64,000 bases of DNA, taken from contig JAEWED010000053.1 in assembly GCA_023389745.1 (NCBI GenBank), positions 1-64,000 on the forward strand. Reading direction: 5' to 3'. Each line of letters begins with the position of its first letter. Position 1 is the stretch's first letter. The position numbers and the translations under genes were made by a program. The notes below the pieces were generated by a model that worked only from the letters and a program-made list of their open reading frames with translations, was not told where the DNA came from and made no database searches. This stretch comes from Actinomycetes bacterium. Its GTDB lineage: Bacteria > Actinomycetota > Acidimicrobiia > Acidimicrobiales > Microtrichaceae. This document shows positions 24,178-32,094 of this stretch, one piece after another.

Positions 24178-25155
24178 TCACGCTACCGAGGAGCCGGCCG
24201 TTCCCGTGGTTCCGTGCACGTCCCCGAGTCGTTCGGCGGTCTCGAGCTCCGGCCCGAGCAGCTGCCGACCGAGCTCGCGGAACCAGTGCACGTCGCCGGT
24301 GGTGACGAACGTCTGGGAGCCGACGTGGCCCGGCGCACCCCTGTGCAGCATGCCCCGCACCTCGAGCTGGCGACGCACCTCGAACGCCGTCTCGTCCGCG
24401 GAGGACACCAGCACGACGTCGCGACCCATGACGTCGGAGATCGTGCGTGCCAGGTACGGGTAGTGCGTGCAGCCGAGCAGCAGCGCGTCGATCTTGGCGT
24501 CGCGCGCCGGTGCGAGCAGACGGTCTGCCAGCACGTGCACCTGCTCGGTCCCGAACTCGCCGCGCTCGACGAACTCGACGAACCCCGGGCATGCGAGCGC
24601 GATCAGGTCGTTCGAGGGCGACTCGGCGTGGACCGCGTGCTGGTAGGCGCCGGAGTTGATCGTGCCGACGGTGCCGATGACCCCGACGCGACCGGTCCGG
24701 GTCGCCTCGGCCAGCGCCCGCACACCCGGCTCGATCACGCCGATGACGGGCACGGGGAACCGCTCCTGCAGCGACTCGAGCGCGGCGGCGGCCGCGGTGT
24801 TGCAGGCGACGACGACGAGCTTCACACCGCGTCGTTCGACGAGCTCCGCGGTGAGCTCGTGGGCGAACCCGGCGACCTCGTCGAGCGACCGGGGTCCGTA
24901 CGGGTAGCGGCCGGTGTCGCCGATGTAGATCAGGTCCTCGGCGGGCAGCAGGTCGATCAACGCCCGAGCGACGGTCAGCCCCCCGAAGCCGGAGTCGAAC
25001 ATCCCGACGGGCCGTGGGTCCCCACGATCGACAGCGGAACTGTCGACAGCGGAGCCGTCGACAGCAGCGCCACCGACGGGGCCAGTCGCGGCAGGGCCGG
25101 TCGCGGCAGGGCCGGTCGAGGCTGCGCCGGTGGAAGCAGGGGTCGGATCGGTCAC
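24178..25155 (-). CDS. murI: Glutamate racemase with low-complexity N-terminal extension
   Basis: The 325-residue product contains a complete MurI from about residue 48: VGMFDSGFGGLTVARALID, YIGDTGRYPYGP, first catalytic Cys in VVVACNTAAAAAL, second in LLLGCTHYPYL. It makes D-glutamate for peptidoglycan. The first 47 residues are an Ala/Thr/Pro/Gly repeat (STGAASTGPAATGPAATGPV) with no family counterpart, so either translation starts later or the tail is a recent expansion; the DNA there has 15-bp tandem units. The GTG at 25155 overlaps the GrpB-family stop (GTGA). Confidence 0.9.
   Translation of the reverse strand: MTDPTPASTGAASTGPAATGPAATGPVGGAAVDGSAVDSSAVDRGDPRPVGMFDSGFGGLTVARALIDLLPAEDLIYIGDTGRYPYGPRSLDEVAGFAHELTAELVERRGVKLVVVACNTAAAAALESLQERFPVPVIGVIEPGVRALAEATRTGRVGVIGTVGTINSGAYQHAVHAESPSNDLIALACPGFVEFVERGEFGTEQVHVLADRLLAPARDAKIDALLLGCTHYPYLARTISDVMGRDVVLVSSADETAFEVRRQLEVRGMLHRGAPGHVGSQTFVTTGDVHWFRELGRQLLGPELETAERLGDVHGTTGTAGSSVA
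25081..25120. repeat. 15-bp tandem repeat in the murI 5' end
   Basis: GCCAGTCGCGGCAGG, GCCGGTCGCGGCAGG and a partial third unit GCCGGTCGAG follow one another. They encode ATGPA-type repeats in the N-terminal tail. Confidence 0.8.
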
Positions 25156-25739
25156 GCGTCGGTCGGCGGCGTGCGCCAGCCGGTGCGCGCCGCCCAGCCG
25201 TCGGCCTGTCGCAGCAGCGACCAGACGGTGTCGCCCTTGGCATCCGCGTAGTCGTCGACGGTCGGCCAGTCGCGCTCGGCGAGCTCGCGTTTGGTCGCCT
25301 CGTACGTGGTGCGCGCCGCCTCGTGCTCGCGCAGGTAGTCGCGCAGCAGGAGCGCTGCCTGCTGGGAGAACTCGCCCTCGCCGCGGACGTGCAGGTTCAC
25401 CGCCCGGCGCCCCTCGGGAGTGTCGAGGAAGAAGAAGCGCTTGCGACGATCCGGGTTGTCGGGCGACCAGCGGTAGCCGTGCACCTCGATCGCCTCTCGC
25501 AACGGCTCGAACGGTTCGAAGTCACCGATGAGCGGGCGGTGGGCGACGGTGACCTGGATGTCGATCACGTCCTTGGCCGACAGGCCCGGCACGCTCGTCG
25601 AACCGATGTGGTGGATCGCCACGAGCCGCACGGCGACGCCGTCGACGGACTGGTCGCTGATCGAGTGCCGAAGGTCGGCCCCGAACGCCGCGAAGCGATG
25701 CGGCCATCCCGTGTCGTAGGGCTCGATCACGATCTGCAT
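25152..25739 (-). CDS. GrpB/UPF0157-family protein
   Basis: The 195-residue product has the nucleotidyltransferase-like signature of the GrpB family: IEPYDTGWPHRFAAFGADLR, AIHHIGSTSVPGLSAKDVIDIQVTV with the HxGSTSVPG motif, and LHVRGEGEFSQQAALLLRDYLREH. Family members are often fused to or located near coenzyme A or other kinases; the activity is not established. It is inserted between cysM and murI, a position it does not have in Mycobacterium. Gene junctions are 25 bp upstream and a 4-nt overlap downstream. Confidence 0.85.
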   Translation of the reverse strand: MQIVIEPYDTGWPHRFAAFGADLRHSISDQSVDGVAVRLVAIHHIGSTSVPGLSAKDVIDIQVTVAHRPLIGDFEPFEPLREAIEVHGYRWSPDNPDRRKRFFFLDTPEGRRAVNLHVRGEGEFSQQAALLLRDYLREHEAARTTYEATKRELAERDWPTVDDYADAKGDTVWSLLRQADGWAARTGWRTPPTDA

Positions 25740-25764
25740 GCGTGCCACACCATGGAGCCCGAGC

Positions 25765-26712
25765 CTAGAAGTAGATGACCTTCTCGGCGTTGGCCGTGGC
25801 CTCGTCGAGGTCGAGCGTCCACGCGCCGGTCGAGAGGTACTTCCAGCCGTAGTCGCACACGACGAACACGATGACGCCGGACTCGATCCGCTTGGCGACC
25901 TTGGCGGCACCCGCGAGCGCAGCGCCGGCGGAGATGCCCGAGAAGATGCCGACGTCCATCAGCTTGCGGGTGTACTCGAGCGATTCGCGGGGCCGCACGA
26001 TCGACTTGCCGTTGAGCAGGTCGTAGCCGCCCCACTTGTCGAACACCGGCGGGATGTAGCCGTCGTCGAGCGAGCGCAGCCCCTCGACCTGCTCACCCGA
26101 GGGTGGCTCGACCGCCAGGATCTGGATGTCGGGGTTCTGCTCCTTGAGGTACGTCCCGACGCCGAGCAGAGTGCCCGAGGTGCCGAGTCCCGCCACGAAG
26201 TGCGTGATCTCGGGGACGTCGCGGTAGATCTCCGGGCCGGTGGTCCGGTAGTGCGCCCGGGGGTTCGACTCGTTGCCGTACTGGTACAGGAAGACCCAGT
26301 CGGGGTGCTCCTCGGCCAGGGCGAGCGCCATGCGCACCGCGCCGTTGGAGCCCTCCTCCCCCGGCGAGTCGATGATCTCGGCGCCGTACACCTCGAGCAG
26401 CTGTCGCCGCTCGATCGACACGTTGCCGGGCAGCACGATCTTGATCTTGTAGCCCTTGATCCGGCTGATCATCGCCAGGGCGATGCCGGTGTTGCCCGAG
26501 GACGGCTCGATGATCGTCTTGCCGGGCGACAGCGTGCCGTCGGCCTCGGCCTCTTCGATCATCGCCAGGGCGATTCGGTCCTTGACCGAACCCGCGGGGT
26601 TCTGACCCTCCATCTTGGCGAGGATCCGGACCTCCGGATTGGGGCTGAGTTGGCTGACGTCGACGATCGGCGTGTTGCCGATCAGGTCGAGGGCTGAAGC
26701 GAAGACGGTCAT
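25765..26712 (-). CDS. cysM: Cysteine synthase (CysM/CysK family)
   Basis: The 315-residue PLP enzyme has LDLIGNTPIVDVSQL, the Schiff-base Lys in NPAGSVKDRIALAMI, the substrate loop PSSGNTGIALA, the phosphate loop GLGTSGTLLGVGTYL, and the C-terminal SGISAGAALA. Its partner by position is mec, encoded 75 bp upstream, as in the mycobacterial CysM-CysO-Mec pathway, where sulfur is delivered as a thiocarboxylate on the ubiquitin-like CysO and O-phosphoserine is the substrate. The small cysO gene is not present between mec and cysM here. Thus either CysO is elsewhere or sulfide is used. Confidence 0.9.
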   Translation of the reverse strand: MTVFASALDLIGNTPIVDVSQLSPNPEVRILAKMEGQNPAGSVKDRIALAMIEEAEADGTLSPGKTIIEPSSGNTGIALAMISRIKGYKIKIVLPGNVSIERRQLLEVYGAEIIDSPGEEGSNGAVRMALALAEEHPDWVFLYQYGNESNPRAHYRTTGPEIYRDVPEITHFVAGLGTSGTLLGVGTYLKEQNPDIQILAVEPPSGEQVEGLRSLDDGYIPPVFDKWGGYDLLNGKSIVRPRESLEYTRKLMDVGIFSGISAGAALAGAAKVAKRIESGVIVFVVCDYGWKYLSTGAWTLDLDEATANAEKVIYF

Positions 26713-26787
26713 ATTCCTGACCTGAATGGTAGGGAATCGAACGGCCGGGCGAAACTCGGGCGGCGGGCCCCGTCCCGGGAGACTGTC

Positions 26788-27204
26788 TCAGGGGGTGATG
26801 TCGACCGGCTCCTCGTCGATCTCGCCGTCGACGATGCGGAACGAACGCAGCATCGGCTGGTCGTCGCGGGTCGACACGATCACGTAGTGCCACTCCGGAT
26901 CGGGGGCCTGGCGCACGTCGGTCGGCGACGGGTAGGCGTCGGTGTGGGTGTGCGAGTGCATCACGCCGAGCAGCTGCCAGCCGCGGTCCTCGGCGTCGCG
27001 CTCGGAGCGCAGCAGTGCGATCGCCGGCACCGTGTACACCTTCGAGCTCGCCGCTTCGTTCTCGCACGGATAGAAGTGGTGCACCGTCGCCTCGCCGGTG
27101 TCGGCGTCGACGGTGCCGGCGAACAGGCCGCACGCCTCGAGGGGCAGCCCGTCGAGGGTGTGGACGAGCATCTGTTCGTGGAGTTCTGCGGGCAGCCGGA
27201 GCAC
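26788..27204 (-). CDS. mec: JAMM/MPN+ metallopeptidase (Mec)
   Basis: The 138-residue product has the JAMM motif: E in PLEACGLFAG, then HSHTHTDAYPSPTD with the H-x-H-x(n)-S-x2-D zinc-binding pattern. Mec in Mycobacterium cuts the new cysteine off CysO. The GTG start is only 29 bp from the divergent smpB GTG, and neither has a ribosome-binding site, so both mRNAs are probably leaderless. It is the first gene of the operon running to rdgB. Confidence 0.88.
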   Translation of the reverse strand: MLRLPAELHEQMLVHTLDGLPLEACGLFAGTVDADTGEATVHHFYPCENEAASSKVYTVPAIALLRSERDAEDRGWQLLGVMHSHTHTDAYPSPTDVRQAPDPEWHYVIVSTRDDQPMLRSFRIVDGEIDEEPVDITP

Positions 27205-27217
27205 CGCTCAACGGTAG

Positions 27218-27223
27218 TAGCTT
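27218..27223 (+). promoter_or_regulatory. -10 element TAGCTT for smpB
   Basis: TAGCTT lies 10 nt before the smpB GTG inside the 29-bp intergenic space shared with mec. It is the best available -10, but is a weaker match than the others. Confidence 0.35.
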
Positions 27224-27233
27224 GTCCTGTTCT

Positions 27234-27710
27234 GTGAAGCAGACGGGCATCGAGGTCGTGGCGACCAACCGGCAGGCGCGACACCGCTACTTCTTGAGCG
27301 ACACCTACGAAGCTGGGATCGTCCTGAGGGGTAGCGAGGTCAAGTCCCTCCGCGAGGGTCAGGTGCAGCTCAACGAGGCGTGGGCCTCGATCGACGCGGG
27401 CGAGGCCTGGCTGCACGGCATGCACATCGCCGTGTACTCCCACGCCCAGTCGCACAGCGGCCACGACCCGGTGCGCAAGCGCAAGCTGCTGCTGCACAAG
27501 CACCAGATCGAGCGCCTCGGCCTGAAGCTGCAGGTCGAGCGACTCTCGCTGGTGCCGACGAAGCTCTACTTCAAGGACGGCAAGGTGAAGGTCGAGCTCG
27601 CTGTCGGCAAGGGCAAGAACGTCGTCGACAAGCGACAGGACATCGCCAAGCGGGACTCCGACCGAGAGGCCGCACGGGCCATCGCGGACGCCCGCCGCCG
27701 CGGCGACTGA
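27234..27710 (+). CDS. smpB: SsrA-binding protein
   Basis: The 158-residue product is typical: ATNRQARHRYFLSDTYEAGIVLRGSEVKSLREGQVQLNEA-like segments, GMHIAVYSHAQSHSGHDPVRKRKLLLHKHQI, LVPTKLYFKDGKVKVELAVGKGK and the basic tail KRQDIAKRDSDREAARA that becomes helical in the ribosome. It brings tmRNA to stalled ribosomes. Its RNA partner ssrA lies 10 kb downstream in this window. The start is GTG. The next gene starts 4 bp after its stop. Confidence 0.95.
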   Translation: MKQTGIEVVATNRQARHRYFLSDTYEAGIVLRGSEVKSLREGQVQLNEAWASIDAGEAWLHGMHIAVYSHAQSHSGHDPVRKRKLLLHKHQIERLGLKLQVERLSLVPTKLYFKDGKVKVELAVGKGKNVVDKRQDIAKRDSDREAARAIADARRRGD

Positions 27711-27714
27711 GCCC

Positions 27715-28728
27715 ATGACCAGACGTCGGGCGCTCGTGGTGGGAGGCGTCGTCGCGACCGTTGCGCTCCTCGCGGGGATCGTCGTGTGGGTCACCCGTGG
27801 CGGCGACGAGGTGGTGACCGACGCCCCGCCGACGAGCGCCACCCCACGACGCGACCGGACCACGACCACCACGTCGACGACGACGACCACGACAGCACCG
27901 ACCACGACGGCGGCGCCGACCACCACGACAGCACCGACCACGACCGCTGCCCCCGCCACGTCGGCTCCTGCGGCGACTGCACCACCCGCTCCCGTCGCGC
28001 CGCCGGCACCGGTCGCCCCGGCGCCCGCGCCACCGCCTGCAGCGCCGCCTCCGCCCCCGCCGCCGCCCGCGCCGATGCGGGTGATGGTCGCGGGCGACTC
28101 GCTCGGCTTCACCGCCGCCTATCCGTTGCCGACGCCGTGGGAGCTGCCTCCGTCGATCGCCTCGGTGACCATGCACGCCCGCATCGGTTGCGGCGTGCTC
28201 GCCTCGACCGGCTTCAGAGCGTTCGACGCCCACGGTGAGGGCGCCATGGGCGACTGCAGCGACCAGGCGCGCACCGAGCTCGAGGGCCTCGGCCCGCGTC
28301 CGGACTGGATGGTGTTCTTCTCGGGTGCCTGGGAGCACCTGGACTGGATCACCCCGGACGGGCGCACGCTGGCGGCCGGTTCACCGGCACTGCGCGATGC
28401 GATCCACGCCAACCTGCTGGCGCGTGCGCAGCTGGCCGGCCAGCTGGGTGTGCGCACCGCGTTCGTCACGTGGGCCTGCCCGACGGGTGTGCGCCCGACC
28501 CGTCAGGGCGCCTACGCCCACTGGTACAACGCGATCCTGCGCGACGTGGCCCGTGTGGTGTTCGGATCGATCGTGATCGAACCGACCGACCGGGTCTGCG
28601 CGGGCGCCGACGCCGGCGCCGGTCCGACGGCCGAGAAGGCCGCAGCCTTTCCCGACGGCCACCACCCCACCGACAAGGCGTGGTTGTGGACCGTGTGGCT
28701 CGGCCCGGCACTCGAACAGGCGCGCTGA
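27715..28728 (+). CDS. Membrane-anchored SGNH hydrolase-like protein
   Basis: Codes for 337 residues: an N-terminal membrane anchor (ALVVGGVVATVALLAGIVVWV), a long extracytoplasmic Thr-rich then Pro/Ala-rich linker (about 40-120), and an SGNH-like domain with VMVAGDSLGFTAAY (block I), GCGVL (Gly), a WMVFFSGAWEHLDW stretch where the Asn block would be, and DGHHPTDKAW (block V, Asp/His). Such domains in cell-surface proteins are often O-acetyl-transferases or esterases acting on envelope polysaccharide. The role is not certain. It is probably co-transcribed with smpB. Confidence 0.8.
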   Translation: MTRRRALVVGGVVATVALLAGIVVWVTRGGDEVVTDAPPTSATPRRDRTTTTTSTTTTTTAPTTTAAPTTTTAPTTTAAPATSAPAATAPPAPVAPPAPVAPAPAPPPAAPPPPPPPPAPMRVMVAGDSLGFTAAYPLPTPWELPPSIASVTMHARIGCGVLASTGFRAFDAHGEGAMGDCSDQARTELEGLGPRPDWMVFFSGAWEHLDWITPDGRTLAAGSPALRDAIHANLLARAQLAGQLGVRTAFVTWACPTGVRPTRQGAYAHWYNAILRDVARVVFGSIVIEPTDRVCAGADAGAGPTAEKAAAFPDGHHPTDKAWLWTVWLGPALEQAR

Positions 28729-28769
28729 CCGGCGCTCCGCTGGCGCCCTGACGGTGCGGCGCGCCGATC

Positions 28770-28775
28770 TACGCT
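28770..28775 (+). promoter_or_regulatory. -10 element TACGCT for mscR
   Basis: TACGCT lies 49 nt before the mscR ATG, which has its own ribosome-binding site GAGGAG, so this transcript would have a leader of about 40 nt. Confidence 0.4.
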
Positions 28776-28824
28776 GGGTCGACGCGTCGGGTCACCGACT
28801 CAGCCGAGCGAGGAGAACCAGCTC

Positions 28825-29913
28825 ATGCCGCAGGAAGTCCGTGGAGTCATCGCACGTTCCGAAGGTGCACCCGTCGAGGTCGCCACGATCGTGATCCCGG
28901 ACCCGGGTCCCGGCGAGGTCGTCGTCGCGGTCCAGGCGTGCGGTGTCTGCCACACCGACCTGCACTACCGGGAGGGCGGCATCAACGACGAGTTCCCGTT
29001 CCTGTTGGGCCACGAGGCCGCGGGCATCGTCGAGTCGGTCGGCCCCGACGTCACCGCGGTCGCGCCGGGTGACTTCGTCGTCCTGAACTGGCGTGCGGTG
29101 TGCGGCGAGTGCCGGGCGTGCCGCAAGGGCAAGCCCCAGTACTGCTTCAACACCCACAACGCGACCCAGAAGATGACGCTCACCGACGGCACCGAGCTGT
29201 CGCCCGCCCTGGGCATCGGCGCATTCGCCGAGAAGACGCTGGTCGCCGCCGGACAGGCCACCAAGGTCGACCCCGCGGCGCCCCCGGCGACCGCCGGTCT
29301 GCTGGGCTGCGGTGTCATGGCCGGCATCGGCGCGTCGATGCTGACCGGCAACGTGCAGCCGGGTGACAGCGTCGCCGTGTTCGGCTGCGGTGGTGTGGGC
29401 GACGCGGCGATCGTCGGCGCGAAGCTCGCCGGCGCGACGCGGATCGTTGCCGTCGACCTGGACGACCGCAAGCTCGAGATCGCGAAGCAGTTCGGCGCCA
29501 CCCACACGGTGAACGCCGGCAACGAGGACCCCGTCGAGGCGGTGCGTGCGGCGACCGACGGCTTCGGCGCCGACGTCGTCGTCGAGGCGGTCGGCAACCC
29601 GAAGGTCCTCGAGCAGGCGTTCTTCGCCCGCGACCTGGCCGGCACCGTCGTCCAGGTCGGTGTGCCGACGCCGGACATGCAGATGCCCGAGCTGCCGATG
29701 ATCGAGTTCTTCGGCCGTGGCGGCGCCCTGAAGCCGAGCTGGTACGGCGACTGCCTGCCGAGCCGCGACTTCCCGATGCTGATCGACCTGTACCTGCAGG
29801 GCCGCCTCGACCTGGACCGCTTCGTCACCGAGACGATCGCGCTCGACGAGGTCGAGGAGGCCTTCCACAAGATGGAGCGCGGCGAGGTGCTGCGCTCGGT
29901 CGTGGTGCTCTGA
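28825..29913 (+). CDS. mscR: S-(hydroxymethyl)mycothiol dehydrogenase
   Basis: The 362-residue zinc alcohol dehydrogenase has the catalytic-zinc Cys42 in CGVCHTDLHYREGG and His in LGHEAAGIVESVG, the structural-zinc CGECRACRKGKPQYC, and the NAD-binding VFGCGGVGDAA. The TQKMTLTDG and FFGRGGALKPSWYGD segments match the mycothiol-dependent formaldehyde dehydrogenase group (Rv2259-like). It oxidises the formaldehyde-mycothiol adduct, implying that the organism makes mycothiol. It is followed by an Rv2260-like MBL hydrolase, the same pairing as in Mycobacterium. Confidence 0.9.
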   Translation: MPQEVRGVIARSEGAPVEVATIVIPDPGPGEVVVAVQACGVCHTDLHYREGGINDEFPFLLGHEAAGIVESVGPDVTAVAPGDFVVLNWRAVCGECRACRKGKPQYCFNTHNATQKMTLTDGTELSPALGIGAFAEKTLVAAGQATKVDPAAPPATAGLLGCGVMAGIGASMLTGNVQPGDSVAVFGCGGVGDAAIVGAKLAGATRIVAVDLDDRKLEIAKQFGATHTVNAGNEDPVEAVRAATDGFGADVVVEAVGNPKVLEQAFFARDLAGTVVQVGVPTPDMQMPELPMIEFFGRGGALKPSWYGDCLPSRDFPMLIDLYLQGRLDLDRFVTETIALDEVEEAFHKMERGEVLRSVVVL

Positions 29914-29939
29914 GCAGCGATCTACGGAACGGAGACGAC

Positions 29940-29993
29940 ATGGCGCAACTTCTGAGCGGAGCGACGCTGACAGGAGCAACGACGTGGCGATAG
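29940..29993 (+). CDS. Possible 17-residue leader peptide
   Basis: The frame MAQLLSGATLTGATTWR begins 27 nt after mscR with GGAACGGAG before its ATG and ends in TAG 10 nt inside the next gene, whose GTG lies at 29984. The overlap would let ribosomes leaving the short frame re-initiate on the MBL gene. It is too short for statistics to say whether it is real. Confidence 0.3.
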   Translation: MAQLLSGATLTGATTWR

Positions 29994-30613
29994 AGCTGGT
30001 ACAGACCGACGGGATCTTCGCCCTCGACGGCGGCGAGTGGGAGGTCACGAACAACATCTGGCTGGTCGGCGACGACCGCGAGGTGCTGATCATCGACGCG
30101 GCCCACGACGCCGACGCGATCGCCGCCGCGGTGAACGGCCGCGACGTCGTGGCCATCGCGCTGACGCACGGCCACAACGACCACATCAACGCAGCGGTCG
30201 CGCTGCAGGACCTGGTCGACGCACCGATCCTGCTGCACCCCGCCGACCGGATGCTGTGGGACGTCGTCTACCCCGACCGCGCACCGGACTCCGAGCTGGC
30301 GAGCGGCGACGTGCTGCGGGTCGGCGGCACGACGCTCGGCGTGCTCAACACCCCCGGCCACTCCCCCGGCTGCTGCTGCTTCGTCGATCAGTCCGACGGG
30401 GAGTCGCACCTCTTCAGCGGCGACACGCTGTTCTGCGGCGGCCCCGGCGCGACCGGACGGAGCTTCTCGGACTTCGACACGATCATCCGCTCGATCCGCG
30501 AGCAGCTGCTGACGCTGCCGCCCGAGACCGTGGTGCACACCGGACACGGTGACTCCACCACGATCGGCGCCGAGGCACCCCACCTCGAGGAGTGGCTGCG
30601 GCGCGGGCATTGA
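29984..30613 (+). CDS. MBL-fold hydrolase, Rv2260-like
   Basis: The 209-residue product has THGHNDHINA (HxHxDH), a later His in NTPGHSPGCCCF, the bridging Asp in FSGDTLFCGGPGATGRSFSDF and the last His in VHTGHGDSTTIG, the glyoxalase II-like order. Its position directly after mscR matches Rv2259-Rv2260, so it is a candidate thioesterase for S-formylmycothiol or a related mycothiol ester. The GTG start is preceded by AGGAG. It overlaps the downstream peptidase frame. Confidence 0.88.
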   Translation: MAIELVQTDGIFALDGGEWEVTNNIWLVGDDREVLIIDAAHDADAIAAAVNGRDVVAIALTHGHNDHINAAVALQDLVDAPILLHPADRMLWDVVYPDRAPDSELASGDVLRVGGTTLGVLNTPGHSPGCCCFVDQSDGESHLFSGDTLFCGGPGATGRSFSDFDTIIRSIREQLLTLPPETVVHTGHGDSTTIGAEAPHLEEWLRRGH

Positions 30614-32076
30614 GCCACACGCCCTCACTCCACCACGCGTTGCGCCGCGCCGCGACGGTCGCGCTCGCGGCACTCGTGGTCGCGTCGTGTGCGAGCGACG
30701 GTTCCGCCGCGCTCGACCATCCTGACGAGGCCGCACCGGTCGTCGGCGACAGCGGCCCCCGGTCGGTCGAGCTGGAGGCCGGCACGTCGCGCCGCTACGA
30801 CGTGCAGTCCTACGACGTGGACGCGTCGGTCACGATCGACGGCGACGACCAGCTGGACGCCACCGCCACGATCGTCGCGGTGGCATCGGCGCCGCTGTCC
30901 CGCTTCGAGCTCGACCTGGTCGGCCTCGACGTCGAGACGGTGACCGTCGACGGCGCACCCGCCAAGATCTCACGCCCGAAGGACCTGCTGTCGATCACGC
31001 CGGCCCGCCCCGTCGCCTCGGGTGCGACGTTCACGACCGTCGTCACCTACTCCGGGGACCCCTCGCAGGAGGACGACCCCGCCGAGGCGCTCGAGGACGG
31101 CGGCGGCTGGCTCGACCTCGGCGACTACTCGGTCGTCGTCGCGCAGCCGACTGGCGCACGCACCTGGCTGCCGTCGAACGACGTGCCGGGTGACAAAGCT
31201 CAGGTGTCGGTGCACGTCGAGGTGCCCGCGGCGCTGGTCGCCGTGTCGAACGGGCGACTGGTCGAGCAGGTCGACGCAGCGGGCGAGACGGGCGGCGCTG
31301 CCGGCACGAGGGCGTTCCGCTGGGTCGCTGCCGAGCCGATGGCGCCCTACCTGGTCACCCTGGCGATCGGCGCCTTCGACCTGCGGACGCGCACGGCTGC
31401 CGACGGGCGGTTGGTGACCGACGCGATCCCGCCGGGACAGGATCCGCTCGCAGCGTCGTTCGGGCCGACGGATGCGGTGGTGCAGTTCCTGTCGGAGCGG
31501 TTCGGGCCGTACCCGTTCGCGGACCTCGGCGGCATCATCGTGCCGGGCATGCCGAAGACGGCGCTCGAGACCCAGACGCGACCGGTGTACTCGGTCGCCG
31601 CGCTCACGAAGGACAACACGGGCGACCAGCTGCTCGTGCACGAGCTCGCGCACCAGTGGTTCGGCAACGCCGTGACGCCGGCGACGTGGAACGACGTCTG
31701 GTTGAACGAGGGTCCGGCGGTGTACTCGCAGTGGCTCTGGTGGGAGTCCGTCGGCGGCCCCTCGGTGCTCGACTCGGCGCGGAGCTCCTACGACCCCGAC
31801 GACGAGGACCTGGACGTGCCGCCGGCGAACCCGGGCGACGACCTGTTCGGCACCTCGGTCTACGAACGCAGCGCCATGTTCCTGGTCGAGCTGCGCCAGC
31901 TCATGGGCGTCGACGGCCTGCACCGCCTGCTGCGCACGTGGATCGACGAACATCGCCACGGCACCGGCACGACGAAGCAGTTCGTCGAGCTCGCCGGTCG
32001 GATCCACGGCTCGCCGATCACCGCGCTGAGCGACCCGTGGCTCTACGGCGACGAGCTGCCGCCCATCAGCTTCTGA
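30592..32076 (+). CDS. M1-family zinc metallopeptidase, lipoprotein
   Basis: The product is up to 494 residues. The lipobox lies in LAALVVASCASDG (Cys about 33). The aminopeptidase-N-like beta domain is followed by the catalytic H350-E-L-A-H354 QWFG and the third zinc ligand Glu about 19 residues on in LNEGPAVYSQW. A small helical domain closes the protein (LHRLLRTWIDEH), much shorter than in full aminopeptidase N; the GxMEN exopeptidase motif is replaced by GGIIVPGMPKTALETQ. It is therefore a short secreted M1 relative. An alternative start is TTG at 30610, which would overlap the previous stop as TTGA. Confidence 0.87.
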   Translation: MAAARALSHTPSLHHALRRAATVALAALVVASCASDGSAALDHPDEAAPVVGDSGPRSVELEAGTSRRYDVQSYDVDASVTIDGDDQLDATATIVAVASAPLSRFELDLVGLDVETVTVDGAPAKISRPKDLLSITPARPVASGATFTTVVTYSGDPSQEDDPAEALEDGGGWLDLGDYSVVVAQPTGARTWLPSNDVPGDKAQVSVHVEVPAALVAVSNGRLVEQVDAAGETGGAAGTRAFRWVAAEPMAPYLVTLAIGAFDLRTRTAADGRLVTDAIPPGQDPLAASFGPTDAVVQFLSERFGPYPFADLGGIIVPGMPKTALETQTRPVYSVAALTKDNTGDQLLVHELAHQWFGNAVTPATWNDVWLNEGPAVYSQWLWWESVGGPSVLDSARSSYDPDDEDLDVPPANPGDDLFGTSVYERSAMFLVELRQLMGVDGLHRLLRTWIDEHRHGTGTTKQFVELAGRIHGSPITALSDPWLYGDELPPISF

Positions 32077-32094
32077 TCAGGAACCGACCGCCGT

